A stretch of DNA of 64,000 nucleotides from Petrocella atlantisensis (GCF_900538275.1 NZ_LR130778.1:1464001-1528000), one strand, 5' to 3'; shown: positions 8,826 through 17,107, numbered from the stretch's first letter. Numbers and translations: made by a program. Notes: a model not told the origin generated them from the sequence alone.

Positions 8826-10090
8826 TAAACAGTTCCCTTTCCAAGCAGATGGTAGTCAAATCCTAAAGCGTTAATCTTATCTGCGTCGTAGAAATTCCTT
8901 GTATCTAGGATATGCCCATCTTTAACAAGAGGCTTAATTTCATTAAAATCAATATCTTCGAAAGCTTTATGATTCACACCCAGTATAATCAGATCAGAAT
9001 CTGTACAAGCTACCTTGATATCATCTTCAAGGTGCTTGAACTCCTTAACAAAAGGATCAAAAAGGCTAAGCCTAATGTCCTTAACTTCTTCAAAAAGTTC
9101 AATCAGCTCAAGTATTGGGCTTTCTCTTAAATCATCGATGTCCGGTTTATAGGTAATACCTAATATGGTAATTTTTTTACCTGCTAATTGACCCAGTATC
9201 TTTTTTGATTTGGAGAATACATGGGCCGGCATTGCATCATTGGTTTCTCTTGCTAACTTTATAATCTTAGCTGTTTGAGGGAATTTCTCAACAATAAACC
9301 ATGGATCCACCGCTAAACAATGACCACCTACACCGGGACCGGGCATGTGAATATCCACCCTTGGGTGTTTGTTAGAAAACGTTCTAACATCCCAAGCATT
9401 AATGCCTAGGTCTTCACATATCAGCGCCAATTCATTGGCCAATGCAATATTAACATCTCTAAAGGTGTTTTCCATAAGTTTACACATCTCTGCTGTTGTT
9501 GGATCCGTTAGGAAAATCTCACCTTTTACAAAAGACTCATAGAGCTTTTTAACTTTTTTCGATGATATTTCGTTAATACCGCCGACGATTCGATTGTTCT
9601 CTACAAGCTCTATTAATATCTTACCCGGAATAACACGTTCAGGAGAATGTGCTACATATAAGTCCTCATAAGGATTCAAATCAGCGCCTTCTAGTATGGG
9701 CATCATTAACTTTTCTACCGTACCTGGTGGTGACGTAGATTCTAATATAACCATGTCGTTTTTCTTAAGGAATGGTACAATGCTTCTTGTTGCCGCTTCT
9801 ACATAATCCATCATGGCTGTTTTATCTTCATTGATTGGCGTAGGCACCGCTATGATAAAAACATCCGCTTCTTCCGGTGTTGTCTTTGCTTTTAGCTTAC
9901 CAAGGCTGACCACTTCATAAACCAAAGCATCCAAGAATGGTTCTTCAATAATGATTTTACCTGCATTCAGGTTATTAACAACCGCTTCATTAACGTCAAC
10001 ACCTATAACTTCATGTCCATTATTGGCAAACATAGCCGATGTTGGTAGTCCAATATATCCAAGTCCCAGTACACATATTTTTTTCTTCAT
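8825..10090 (-). CDS. wecC: UDP-N-acetyl-D-mannosamine dehydrogenase (WecC-like nucleotide-sugar dehydrogenase)
   Basis: 421 residues of the UDP-glucose/GDP-mannose dehydrogenase family. An N-terminal Rossmann NAD site reads GLGYIGLPTSAMFANNGHEV; ILESTSPPGTVEKLM and HSPERVIPGK follow; the catalytic cysteine is in GPGVGGHCLAVDPWFI near residue 255; the C-terminal UDP-binding domain has ITYKPDIDDLRESP. The GHCLAVDPWF and HSPERV motifs are typical of WecC/EpsD enzymes that oxidise UDP-ManNAc to UDP-ManNAcA with two NAD+. This points to an acidic polymer containing N-acetylmannosaminuronate. No epimerase making UDP-ManNAc lies in the window. A TGGAGG site precedes ATG 10090. Substrate is inferred from motif resemblance. 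Confidence 0.85.
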   Translation of the reverse strand: MKKKICVLGLGYIGLPTSAMFANNGHEVIGVDVNEAVVNNLNAGKIIIEEPFLDALVYEVVSLGKLKAKTTPEEADVFIIAVPTPINEDKTAMMDYVEAATRSIVPFLKKNDMVILESTSPPGTVEKLMMPILEGADLNPYEDLYVAHSPERVIPGKILIELVENNRIVGGINEISSKKVKKLYESFVKGEIFLTDPTTAEMCKLMENTFRDVNIALANELALICEDLGINAWDVRTFSNKHPRVDIHMPGPGVGGHCLAVDPWFIVEKFPQTAKIIKLARETNDAMPAHVFSKSKKILGQLAGKKITILGITYKPDIDDLRESPILELIELFEEVKDIRLSLFDPFVKEFKHLEDDIKVACTDSDLIILGVNHKAFEDIDFNEIKPLVKDGHILDTRNFYDADKINALGFDYHLLGKGTV

Positions 10091-10259
10091 AGCGCCTCCA
10101 GTTATTCTATTTTGATATTTATATATTAACTCAACTTTTCCACATAATTTCTAAGTTCTTGGTTAGCAAGCCAGCCTAATCCACTTCAGATGAAAAAATA
10201 ACTAAAAGTTAAGTTATTAACAAAACTACATACCTATAATACCATAACGTCTTATATTT

Positions 10260-10787
10260 TCAAAGTGGTTGATGGGTTCTATGACCGATAATTTTCGCCG
10301 GTACACCTCCGATAATGGCATAGTTGTCGACGTCTTTGGTAACGACCGCACCGGCACCCACAACCGCACCTTGACCGATCCTAACACCCGGTAAAATAAT
10401 GGCTCTAGCACCAATCCAGACATCATCTTCAATGATAACTGCTCTTGGTGATGTTTCCCCGCTATCAATCATGGGTACACTTGTATTTTGTATATCATGA
10501 TTCCTAGTATAGATGATGACATCCGGACCCATCATTACATATTTTCCTATGGTTAGGGGGCCCTGAATACGAGCATTAAGGCCAATGCCTGAACGATCAC
10601 CTATGGATATGCCTGCGCCTTTTCCAAAAAACACGTTCTTCTCGATATTCACATCTTGTCCTACCCGGTCAAAAATTCTCTTAACCAGAAAAGCTCTGAT
10701 CTTTTTGGCACCAAATGTTAGATACCCGTCCGATGCGGGCATTCTTTTCCCAATCAAATAGTAAAGTACCAAGCACAAATGCTTCAT
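10260..10787 (-). CDS. Hexapeptide-repeat acyltransferase (sugar O-acetyltransferase type)
   Basis: About 175 residues forming a left-handed beta helix. Hexapeptide repeats are visible from about residue 55 onward, for example [20 protein letters not shown] and [26 protein letters not shown], with the active-site-like histidine in TRNHD and the usual ending [11 protein letters not shown]. Such enzymes transfer acetyl from acetyl-CoA to a sugar hydroxyl or amine. I prefer ATG 10787 (GGTGG six bases upstream) over GTG 10793, which overlaps the stop of the flippase gene. It sits between the flippase and dehydrogenase genes of the polysaccharide operon, so it likely O- or N-acetylates the repeat unit. 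The 169 bases downstream of it hold no other gene that I can support. Confidence 0.85.
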   Translation of the reverse strand: MKHLCLVLYYLIGKRMPASDGYLTFGAKKIRAFLVKRIFDRVGQDVNIEKNVFFGKGAGISIGDRSGIGLNARIQGPLTIGKYVMMGPDVIIYTRNHDIQNTSVPMIDSGETSPRAVIIEDDVWIGARAIILPGVRIGQGAVVGAGAVVTKDVDNYAIIGGVPAKIIGHRTHQPL

Positions 10788-10789
10788 AG

Positions 10790-12256
10790 TCACCCACCCT
10801 TTAAGAATTCTTTAATATTTTCAAGCTCACCTAATATATACAACAGTATAAAATAAATGAGACCGCCGGATATTATACCTATGATGGTACTCATATTACT
10901 ATAGCCCATCCAAACGATAACACCTTTAACCACAATACCCATCATAAAGGCCGATAGTACAATCTTTAATATGGCCTTCCTTTCGATGTAAAAGGGAATG
11001 GCTTTGTTTCTAAATACATAACTCAGCATAAAATAGATAATATAGGCAAATAATGTGGTATATGCTGCAAAGATGTAGCCATATTTACCGACAAATAGAA
11101 TGTTGAGTACCATGTTAAACAAAGCGGCAATGAAACAATTTCGTAATATATTGACCGTGCTACCTTTAAGTTCCCAGCCTTTGTTAACGTATTCTGTAAG
11201 TCCCAGAAAAAACATACCAAAGGCAATGATGCCAATCACATGGCTACCACCGACATACTTGTAATCTAGGAACAATGTGGCCAAAGGTTTTGCAATTACA
11301 AAAAGCCCTACAGCAGCCGGCAAGGCAATGAGTATGTAATTCTTTGTGCCGTTTTTCAACAGTCGCGTTACCTTTTCTTCATCTTGCTCATTATAAGCTT
11401 TTATCAGATTCGGATAATAGCTTCTGTTCATACCAATCATAATCATGGTAAATATAGCTGCCGGCAAAGCGTAATTGGCACCATAGATGCCTACATAGGA
11501 TTTATCAAAATAATAGGTGATCACATATCTGTCTGAAAAATTCAGTAAAGACATGGTAAGTGTAAGTCCAATTAATGGAAAGCCGTACCTTAAAAAAGTT
11601 GTTAATATCTCCGTAGAAACACTTTGGAGTCGAACTTTATGTCTTATGTCTAAGGCTCTCATGGCAACCAAACCTGTTGTTATGTCTATAATACCATGGG
11701 ATAATAAAATAGCTAGAACAGTATCACCAACCATCTTATATATTAGAATCGTAAGTAAGAGTTTTCCCATGGAAGCTGTTAAGAGCAAAATAATATTTAG
11801 ACCTCTTTTGTCCACAAACAATAAAAGACTTAATATATTTTGGTTAAAACTGTACCCGACAAGCACCATTAGAATCGCTAACATTAATGATAAATGCATT
11901 TGACCAAAAACACCGGGCAATAGGAAAGCCGAGATTACCATAACCAGTGATGCAAGGATGATTAATAAGGACCAAATAATAAAATAGGTTGAAAAAAAGT
12001 TTTCTCTCTCTTCCTGGTCACTATTAACATATTGGCCAATATACCTAATGGAAGCGTTGGCAATCCAACCAATAAGCAAAAGATGGACGATATTGATGTA
12101 AGGATTGATCAGCTGATATTCACCAAATATATCTGTAGAAAATAAGCCGGTGTATACCCGGAGGGTCAACAAGCCAACAATACCTTCAACTATCTTGACC
12201 GGTAAATAGCCAAATGATGAATTGTGTATCCTTTTACTTAGACTTAAAAATTTCAT
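10790..12256 (-). CDS. Wzx-type polysaccharide flippase (MATE/MVF superfamily)
   Basis: 488 residues with about twelve to fourteen hydrophobic segments, the layout of Wzx/RfbX O-unit flippases. The first helix region reads [23 protein letters not shown], and an inter-lobe segment [26 protein letters not shown] resembles the conserved D-R-Y-x-I-x-Y-F region of the family. These proteins move lipid-linked oligosaccharides from the inner to the outer leaflet. The gene starts 18 bases after the large glycosidase-like gene and its TGA overlaps the acyltransferase start region, supporting cotranscription. A second flippase gene (MurJ type) lies at the distal end of the operon. Substrate is inferred to be the product of the two local glycosyltransferases. 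Confidence 0.85.
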   Translation of the reverse strand: MKFLSLSKRIHNSSFGYLPVKIVEGIVGLLTLRVYTGLFSTDIFGEYQLINPYINIVHLLLIGWIANASIRYIGQYVNSDQEERENFFSTYFIIWSLLIILASLVMVISAFLLPGVFGQMHLSLMLAILMVLVGYSFNQNILSLLLFVDKRGLNIILLLTASMGKLLLTILIYKMVGDTVLAILLSHGIIDITTGLVAMRALDIRHKVRLQSVSTEILTTFLRYGFPLIGLTLTMSLLNFSDRYVITYYFDKSYVGIYGANYALPAAIFTMIMIGMNRSYYPNLIKAYNEQDEEKVTRLLKNGTKNYILIALPAAVGLFVIAKPLATLFLDYKYVGGSHVIGIIAFGMFFLGLTEYVNKGWELKGSTVNILRNCFIAALFNMVLNILFVGKYGYIFAAYTTLFAYIIYFMLSYVFRNKAIPFYIERKAILKIVLSAFMMGIVVKGVIVWMGYSNMSTIIGIISGGLIYFILLYILGELENIKEFLKGG

Positions 12257-12274
12257 GCGTATGCTCCATCGGTT

Positions 12275-15133
12275 TTATTCGGTACTGATTGCTGTGTATA
12301 GATTCTCAATCTTATACTGCAACTCATTTTGATCCATATAAAAATTCAACATATAAAACTGGTTGTTAATATTTAAGGATCTCCCTTGTGCATTATACCA
12401 CAATCCGTTCATGTCTACATACCGAATTCCTTCAAGATAATTAACACCAAATGTATAACCGTTGGCATTGATATAGAAAATATTCTTGCCTGTCTTTTCC
12501 TTATAGTCTCTTAGTATACTATGAATCAGCTCTGCTTCTCTTTTGTCTGTAAAGTTACCGGTTTTGACCGGGCTGTTATTACCGATTATGATAATATGTT
12601 TTTGATCTGTATTTGAAAGCTCTGCTTCTAATTTTTTGATTTGGGCGCCGTCTGTTTTGTATAAGGAATTCTTAGATGTTGACAAATGGATGACCTTAAC
12701 TTCAGGATAATCACTTACTTTATATTGATCTTGCCAGACTTCCGTCTTACTTTTTAATTGACTTTGATCCACATTTGAAAACCCTGAATAGATTGCCAAG
12801 TCACTTTGATTCATAACCTCATAGGTTTTTGCCATTACAACTTCATCTAGTAATGTGTTGCGTCCGCTTGTGGTTCCAAATACAGAAACGTTAAATTTTC
12901 CGTCAGTGGGTCTGTTTTCCTGTAAAGGATCATTTAGACTATTAATGTCATAACCTTCCAAGTGACTTGTTTCAAAAGGTATGCTTTTTTCAAGCATATC
13001 ATAATAGAGCGTGCCTTGAATGTCTGCTTTGGCATTGACACTGGCAACATAGAGTCTTTCTATTGTGATAGGATAAGAAACCTCTGCCGGTAAAGTTGCC
13101 GTCAACTTCTTCCAGCCTGTAAAATCAATAGCATTGGTGAAGGTGATGAGATGGGATACATTCTTACTGTCTACAATCTTTCCTCTAAACATAAGCCCGC
13201 TATTGTCGCCATATAATTGAAGAGAAAGACTGTTCGCCTTAGACGGGATTATAAGAGGATTAGTATCAAACACCGTGTAAACGGCCTGTGTCGTTTCAGC
13301 CTTCTTGAAGCTGTAATCTACCTTAACCGAGGTTTTCTGTGAAGGGTCTACAAGCTGGGTCTTATCAAGTACACTTTGTCCTGTAGCTGTTTCCGGATAA
13401 AACATGGTCGTTGGTACAAGGTTCTCAAAATCTGTTACCAAGGCCTTTTGTTCGCCGACGATAATATAACCGGTTACTTCAATACCCTTTAGACCAATGG
13501 TTACTTTTGTTGTACCTACTTTCTGACCTGCCTTAAATACCCCACCTTCAAACTGACCAAGACTTGGATCTTCTACAGTATATGTCGCTTGCTTAATATC
13601 AATAGCGGTCTTATAACCATCTCTGTCAGTCGCTAGAAGACTGAACTGTCCCGTACCATTTTGAGGTATCTGTAACACCTTATGGCCAAGAGCAAGTCCA
13701 ATATAACCATCTATAGCGTTGATGGTTGTGGATGCTGATTTACCCTTATACTCTGCAAAAACCCTTCCTTTACCGGAAATAGTCGGTACATAAGTCATAC
13801 CGCTCCAATTACCACGTAAGCCATCTACTGAAAAACTTACATTGCTATGATCTATATTTACAGGATTGTAATATTCATCATAACCTACAACCGTAAAAGT
13901 AATGGGTTGGTTAATCATGGTTCTGTTCTTATTCGGCACTAGAACAATATTCTCTATGTTACCCACCGGTGCTGTCGTCACAAAGCCCAAGGCATTAACC
14001 ACTTTACGTTCAGTACCATCTGAAGGTTTACTCACAAGGTTTGACGTAAACGCACCAAGTGGCCGTGCTACCATACTTGAAGATCCACCACCATCATAGT
14101 GAATGGCGTTGTAGGCACCATATTCCAATAAATATTTTCCCAATTCCGAGTGGGTGGTTCCTATGCTTTGTCCACGCCCATCTACCACCATAGCTATTAA
14201 ATAGTCTTGATTCTGGGTTATACCAACTGCGGTTCTAGGACTATTGGTGTTTTTGGATAATATCGTACCTTTTTCAACGATAGACCCGTTTTCAATAATC
14301 TTACCACCACCACTTAGAATCATCTTGATGGGATTATCTGCTAGACTATTGGCAATATTGAGTGTTACCTTCTCACCAATCTTAAAGGTCTCAAAATAAA
14401 TTTCATACAAACCTTTGTACATGGATATAATATAACCATTTTCCGGTATGGCCACGTTTTCCATTGGCATTTTGTGATCAACAATCACACCATCTACCAC
14501 TACCATCTTATAGGAGTTATTGATACGAAGACTTTCGGCCGTTGTTTTAATTGTTTTTTGATCAAAAATAACCGGTTTTACTTGAACATTAATTTTGTTG
14601 ATGCCATACAGGTCCATTACTATACCTGCTGAATTTTTCAGGCGTATATCGCCACTAAAAAAATCAAGGAAAATGGATTCTTCTGTTTGTATTAGAGATG
14701 CCACCCCCTTATCATAATGATTATAAAGATTCTGAAGCACCACATAGCCATCTTTATATTCCGCACCAATGATGTCAGAAGGATTCTCCTTCGTATTAAA
14801 AAAAGATGCGTTAATGCCAGCTACATTTTTAGCAGATTGGTTAACCATCGAGGAGACTGTGAGTTTTTCTCCAAAAATATTTGTCGATCTTAAGATATCA
14901 AGATCCACATAAGGGTTATTTAGATCCATCTTTAAGACATGGATATCCACCCATCCTCGACTGGTGAGCTTGGCTTTTTTTTCATAGGTGAGACCACTGG
15001 TCACTTGCTTCTGTGTGGTTTTTTCATAGTAAGTTGTGTCATTTGCTTCAACCGCCATTGTTAGGGGTTGTATCGTTAGGGCACCTGCTAACAAAAAGGA
15101 CATGGCGCCTCTCATAAAGTGCTTTTTATTCAT
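12275..15133 (-). CDS. Large secreted phosphodiester glycosidase family (NAGPA-domain) protein
   Basis: 952 residues with a signal peptide (MNKKHFMRGAMSFLLAGALT, cleaved near residue 30). Residues about 45-390 match the NAGPA/phosphodiester-glycosidase fold: GWVDIHVLKMDL, AGINASFFN (near 105), SPRTAVGITQNQDYLIAMVVDGR and the hallmark DGGGSSSMVARP (near 346). Bacterial members hydrolyse or remodel glycan phosphodiesters, for example in wall polymers. Two Big-like immunoglobulin modules (about 395-570), a beta-sandwich carbohydrate-binding-like module (about 570-715), and a C-terminal domain (about 745-952, NVSVFGTTSGRNTLLDEVV) follow; the last is shared with the degenerate paralogue at 1104-2783. 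It is the first gene of the polysaccharide operon, with a promoter 115 bases upstream. Likely extracellular and linked to attachment or processing of the polymer; activity is inferred. Confidence 0.82.
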   Translation of the reverse strand: MNKKHFMRGAMSFLLAGALTIQPLTMAVEANDTTYYEKTTQKQVTSGLTYEKKAKLTSRGWVDIHVLKMDLNNPYVDLDILRSTNIFGEKLTVSSMVNQSAKNVAGINASFFNTKENPSDIIGAEYKDGYVVLQNLYNHYDKGVASLIQTEESIFLDFFSGDIRLKNSAGIVMDLYGINKINVQVKPVIFDQKTIKTTAESLRINNSYKMVVVDGVIVDHKMPMENVAIPENGYIISMYKGLYEIYFETFKIGEKVTLNIANSLADNPIKMILSGGGKIIENGSIVEKGTILSKNTNSPRTAVGITQNQDYLIAMVVDGRGQSIGTTHSELGKYLLEYGAYNAIHYDGGGSSSMVARPLGAFTSNLVSKPSDGTERKVVNALGFVTTAPVGNIENIVLVPNKNRTMINQPITFTVVGYDEYYNPVNIDHSNVSFSVDGLRGNWSGMTYVPTISGKGRVFAEYKGKSASTTINAIDGYIGLALGHKVLQIPQNGTGQFSLLATDRDGYKTAIDIKQATYTVEDPSLGQFEGGVFKAGQKVGTTKVTIGLKGIEVTGYIIVGEQKALVTDFENLVPTTMFYPETATGQSVLDKTQLVDPSQKTSVKVDYSFKKAETTQAVYTVFDTNPLIIPSKANSLSLQLYGDNSGLMFRGKIVDSKNVSHLITFTNAIDFTGWKKLTATLPAEVSYPITIERLYVASVNAKADIQGTLYYDMLEKSIPFETSHLEGYDINSLNDPLQENRPTDGKFNVSVFGTTSGRNTLLDEVVMAKTYEVMNQSDLAIYSGFSNVDQSQLKSKTEVWQDQYKVSDYPEVKVIHLSTSKNSLYKTDGAQIKKLEAELSNTDQKHIIIIGNNSPVKTGNFTDKREAELIHSILRDYKEKTGKNIFYINANGYTFGVNYLEGIRYVDMNGLWYNAQGRSLNINNQFYMLNFYMDQNELQYKIENLYTAISTE

Positions 15134-15247
15134 CTTCTCTTACCTCTTCTTCGTCTTGACATTTTAATCCTCAGGTGGTTAAAGAATCAAAATTAGGTTT
15201 TGATGCAATACCTTCCTATAGATCAAGTATCGATTTATTCTAACATA

Positions 15248-15276
15248 CTTATATCTTGTTTTATATGTTTTTTCAA
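15248..15276 (-). promoter_or_regulatory. Sigma-A-type promoter of the polysaccharide operon
   Basis: On the minus strand TTGAAA (15276-15271) and TATAAG (15253-15248) are separated by 17 bases, close to the housekeeping consensus. It lies 115 bases upstream of the start of the large NAGPA-domain gene and is the only good candidate before the ten-gene run. The rest of this strand's leader (15134-15247) shows no strong hairpin. Confidence 0.6.
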
Positions 15277-15381
15277 TAACAATTCGGTTAAAAATGTTAG
15301 CAAAATTTTCTATAATAAACATGTCCTTCACCGACATAAAACCTTCTCACAATGATGTCAGTTTCCTTTTCCACCATAATT

Positions 15382-15390
15382 TGGTATAAT
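15382..15390 (+). promoter_or_regulatory. Extended -10 promoter for the tandem-repeat leader and HD-GYP gene
   Basis: TGGTATAAT is a full extended -10 element (TGn plus TATAAT). No clear -35 is seen 17 bases upstream, which is common for extended -10 promoters. Transcription would start near 15397, within the first few bases of repeat copy 1, so the repeats would form a 5' leader of about 390 nt. Confidence 0.6.
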
Positions 15391-15393
15391 AAA

Positions 15394-15541
15394 GAATAAA
15401 GAGGCTGTGCCTCGGTTTGCTTGCAAATTATTCACGGCAGGAAAGTTCCTCAACGCTTTCAGCTATGTTTCAAAGCTGAAAGCTATAATAGGAGTTTCCT
15501 AGAGTATGGAGAAAAGCGGTTTAACCGCGATATGCCGAAGG
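15394..15541 (+). repeat. Direct repeat copy 1 (148 bp)
   Basis: Identical to 15632-15779 at 142 of 148 positions with no gaps. It begins GAATAAAGAGGCTGTGCCTC, a 5-bp hairpin, continues with the 10-bp stem at 15455-15483, then the small hairpin GCGGTTTAACCGC, and ends GCCGAAGG. Directly after its end the sequence continues to form ATATGCC-GAA-GGCATAT (15530-15546), a 7-bp hairpin not present after copy 2. Confidence 0.9.
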
Positions 15542-15557
15542 CATATTTCGTACTACG

Positions 15558-15631
15558 ATAAGAAGTTTCCTCAACGCATCATGTCAATCTTCAAGACATA
15601 ATGCTAATTTGAGCACTTTCTTAGAGTAAAG
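15558..15631 (+). repeat. Diverged half copy of the leader repeat
   Basis: It matches only the central part of the 148-bp unit: GAAGTTTCCTCAACGC is 14/16 identical to the left flank of the main stem, and TTAGAGTAAAGG resembles TAGAGTATGG on the right. The stem between (15576-15585 with 15595-15604) has a different sequence but keeps its pairing, loop length (9 nt) and the loop end TTCAA. Confidence 0.75.
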
Positions 15632-15779
15632 GAATAAAGAGGCTGTGCCTCGGTTTGCTTGCAAATTATTCACGGCTGGAAAGTTCCTCAACGCTTTCAG
15701 CTATGTTTCAAAGCTGAAAGCTATAATAGGAATTTCCTAAAGTATGGAGAAAAGTGGTTTAACCCCGTTATGCCGAAGG
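15632..15779 (+). repeat. Direct repeat copy 2 (148 bp), ending at the HD-GYP ribosome binding site
   Basis: Second full copy. The six differences from copy 1 include one in the outer stem that improves pairing and two in the last small hairpin that weaken it (GTGGTTTAACCCC). Its last bases GAAGG run into GAAGGAG (15775-15781), five bases before the HD-GYP start codon. Confidence 0.9.
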
Positions 15780-15786
15780 AGTCTAG

Positions 15787-16920
15787 ATGACCGATTATAC
15801 ACGTAAACGAATAAGTGTGAACCAAATCAAAATACACATGGAATTAGCCGAAAATGTCATTGCTCCAAATGGTATGCTGTTAATCCCTAAGGATACAAGC
15901 ATCACCGAGAAGCATATCTTTCGTATGAACCTTTATCAGATTCTAAGTGTTGTTATTAAGGAATATAGCCCAATTATAGATGCTACTGAGACCCTTACCG
16001 TGCAAGAACGCCAAGATTATAACAAAGAGCATCCAGGTTCTGACCAAGAATCCATCGTTGCCTACGAGCCAAAAAGTATCAACTACCAGAATTTCAAGGA
16101 AACTTTTGTTCAAGTAGAATCATCTGTAAAAAATGAGCTCTTGGCCATCAGTGATGGAAAAAGTATTGATCCTGAACGGTTAATCAAAAGCACCGAAACC
16201 TTAATGGGCTCTTTAAGACTTAAAAGTGAACTTTTTAATTATATGAATCATTTAAGGTCCGATATAGGACATACTTATGTCCATTCCCTGAATGTTTCCA
16301 TGCTTTGTAATATATTCGGACACTGGCTCAAAATGCCTTCCGATGAGATTGAGGATTTGACTTTAGCCGGTTTGGTTCATGATATTGGCAAGACCCAGAT
16401 TGATCAAGCCATCCTAAATAAGCCAGGACGACTGAGTGAAGAAGAATTTATTACCGTCAAACAACATGCTCTCTTAGGTTATAACCTTCTGAAAGATCAG
16501 GATATCCCTGAAAGAGTTAAGCAAGGTGTCCTCATGCATCATGAACGTAACGACGGTAGCGGCTATCCTTTTGGTCTTAAGGGTGATTCTATATCAGACT
16601 TTGGTAAGATACTGGCCATACTAGATACCTATGATGCTATGACATCAAATCGGACCTATCACCAAAAATTCTCACCTTTTAAAGTCATACAGATGTTTGA
16701 ACAGGAATCTTATGGCTTTTTAGATGCGCGGTTTTTATATATCTTCCTTGAAAATATTGCCCACAATTATTTAGGCGAGAGTGTACGGCTTTCAGATCAA
16801 CGAAAAGGTAAGATTATCTTCATACATAATACATCACCTTCGAAGCCTATTGTACAAGTCAATCAAGAAATCATCGACCTTATGACTTCACCCCACCTAG
16901 CCATCGAAGAAATCTTATAA
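15787..16920 (+). CDS. HD-GYP domain protein, putative cyclic-di-GMP phosphodiesterase
   Basis: 377 residues. An N-terminal domain of about 115 residues (QIKIHMELAENVIAPNG...) is of the kind that often precedes HD-GYP modules. The HD-GYP domain (about 150-340) has all the usual metal ligands: H in IGHTYVHSLN, HD in GLVHDIGKTQID, H in VKQHALLGYNLL, HH in LMHHERNDGSGYPFGLKG (the GYP motif as GSGYP), and D in LAILDTYDAMTSNR. Such enzymes hydrolyse c-di-GMP to pGpG or GMP. No membrane segment or receiver domain is visible, so it is cytoplasmic. The start has GAAGGAG five bases upstream, supplied by the end of the leader repeat. Regulation through that leader RNA is inferred. A strong hairpin terminator follows at 17076. 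Confidence 0.87.
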   Translation: MTDYTRKRISVNQIKIHMELAENVIAPNGMLLIPKDTSITEKHIFRMNLYQILSVVIKEYSPIIDATETLTVQERQDYNKEHPGSDQESIVAYEPKSINYQNFKETFVQVESSVKNELLAISDGKSIDPERLIKSTETLMGSLRLKSELFNYMNHLRSDIGHTYVHSLNVSMLCNIFGHWLKMPSDEIEDLTLAGLVHDIGKTQIDQAILNKPGRLSEEEFITVKQHALLGYNLLKDQDIPERVKQGVLMHHERNDGSGYPFGLKGDSISDFGKILAILDTYDAMTSNRTYHQKFSPFKVIQMFEQESYGFLDARFLYIFLENIAHNYLGESVRLSDQRKGKIIFIHNTSPSKPIVQVNQEIIDLMTSPHLAIEEIL

Positions 16921-17075
16921 ATAAAATTATTTGTAATTTATTTGATTTAGGTATTGTTTTATAGAAATACATATATTATAATTAGGTTGTGGATGGATTT
17001 TGTTCTCCCTTCTTATTGGAACAAGATTCGTACCCACTATATAACCCCTTATTAATTATTTATACTCCCCTCATC

Positions 17076-17107
17076 AAAATAACCACATTCTTTAATGTGG
17101 TTATTTT
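17076..17107 (+). terminator. Rho-independent terminator after the HD-GYP gene
   Basis: Inverted repeat AAAATAACCACATT/AATGTGGTTATTTT with a 4-nt loop, its right arm ending in a T-rich run. It lies 155 bases after the stop; the intervening bases (16921-17075) show no gene. Confidence 0.8.

Larger units (their letters stand above)
15394..15779 (+). ncRNA. Candidate tandem structured leader RNA of unknown class upstream of an HD-GYP gene
   Basis: This gene-free stretch holds copy 1 (15394-15541), a half copy (15558-15631) and copy 2 (15632-15779). Each unit carries a 10-bp stem with a 9-nt loop ending TTCAA. In copies 1 and 2 the stem is GCTTTCAGCT/AGCTGAAAGC; in the half copy it is GCATCATGTC/GACATAATGC, where five of ten pairs changed on both sides and still pair (one mismatch). 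An outer stem GGAAAGTTCCT/AGGAGTTTCC encloses it; its one difference in copy 2 turns a G-U pair into A-U. Copy 2 ends in the ribosome binding site of the downstream gene. No U-tract terminator is visible, so control of translation or processing is more likely than attenuation. Not recognisable to me as c-di-GMP-I, c-di-GMP-II or another common riboswitch. Confidence 0.6.

Noticed and set aside
10226-10468. 80-codon minus-strand frame overlapping the acyltransferase gene
   Set aside because: It lies in another frame of a gene with clear hexapeptide repeats and has no independent signal.
11517-11903. 128-codon plus-strand frame opposite the flippase gene
   Set aside because: Antisense shadow of a conserved membrane protein, no ribosome binding site.
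15394-15779. Repeats as a known riboswitch (c-di-GMP-I or -II, or glycine, because of GCCGAAGG and tandem layout)
   Set aside because: The c-di-GMP-I core and the paired glycine-aptamer segments (CTCTCAGG-type strand and GGACAGAG) are missing; GCCGAAGG alone is a short chance match.
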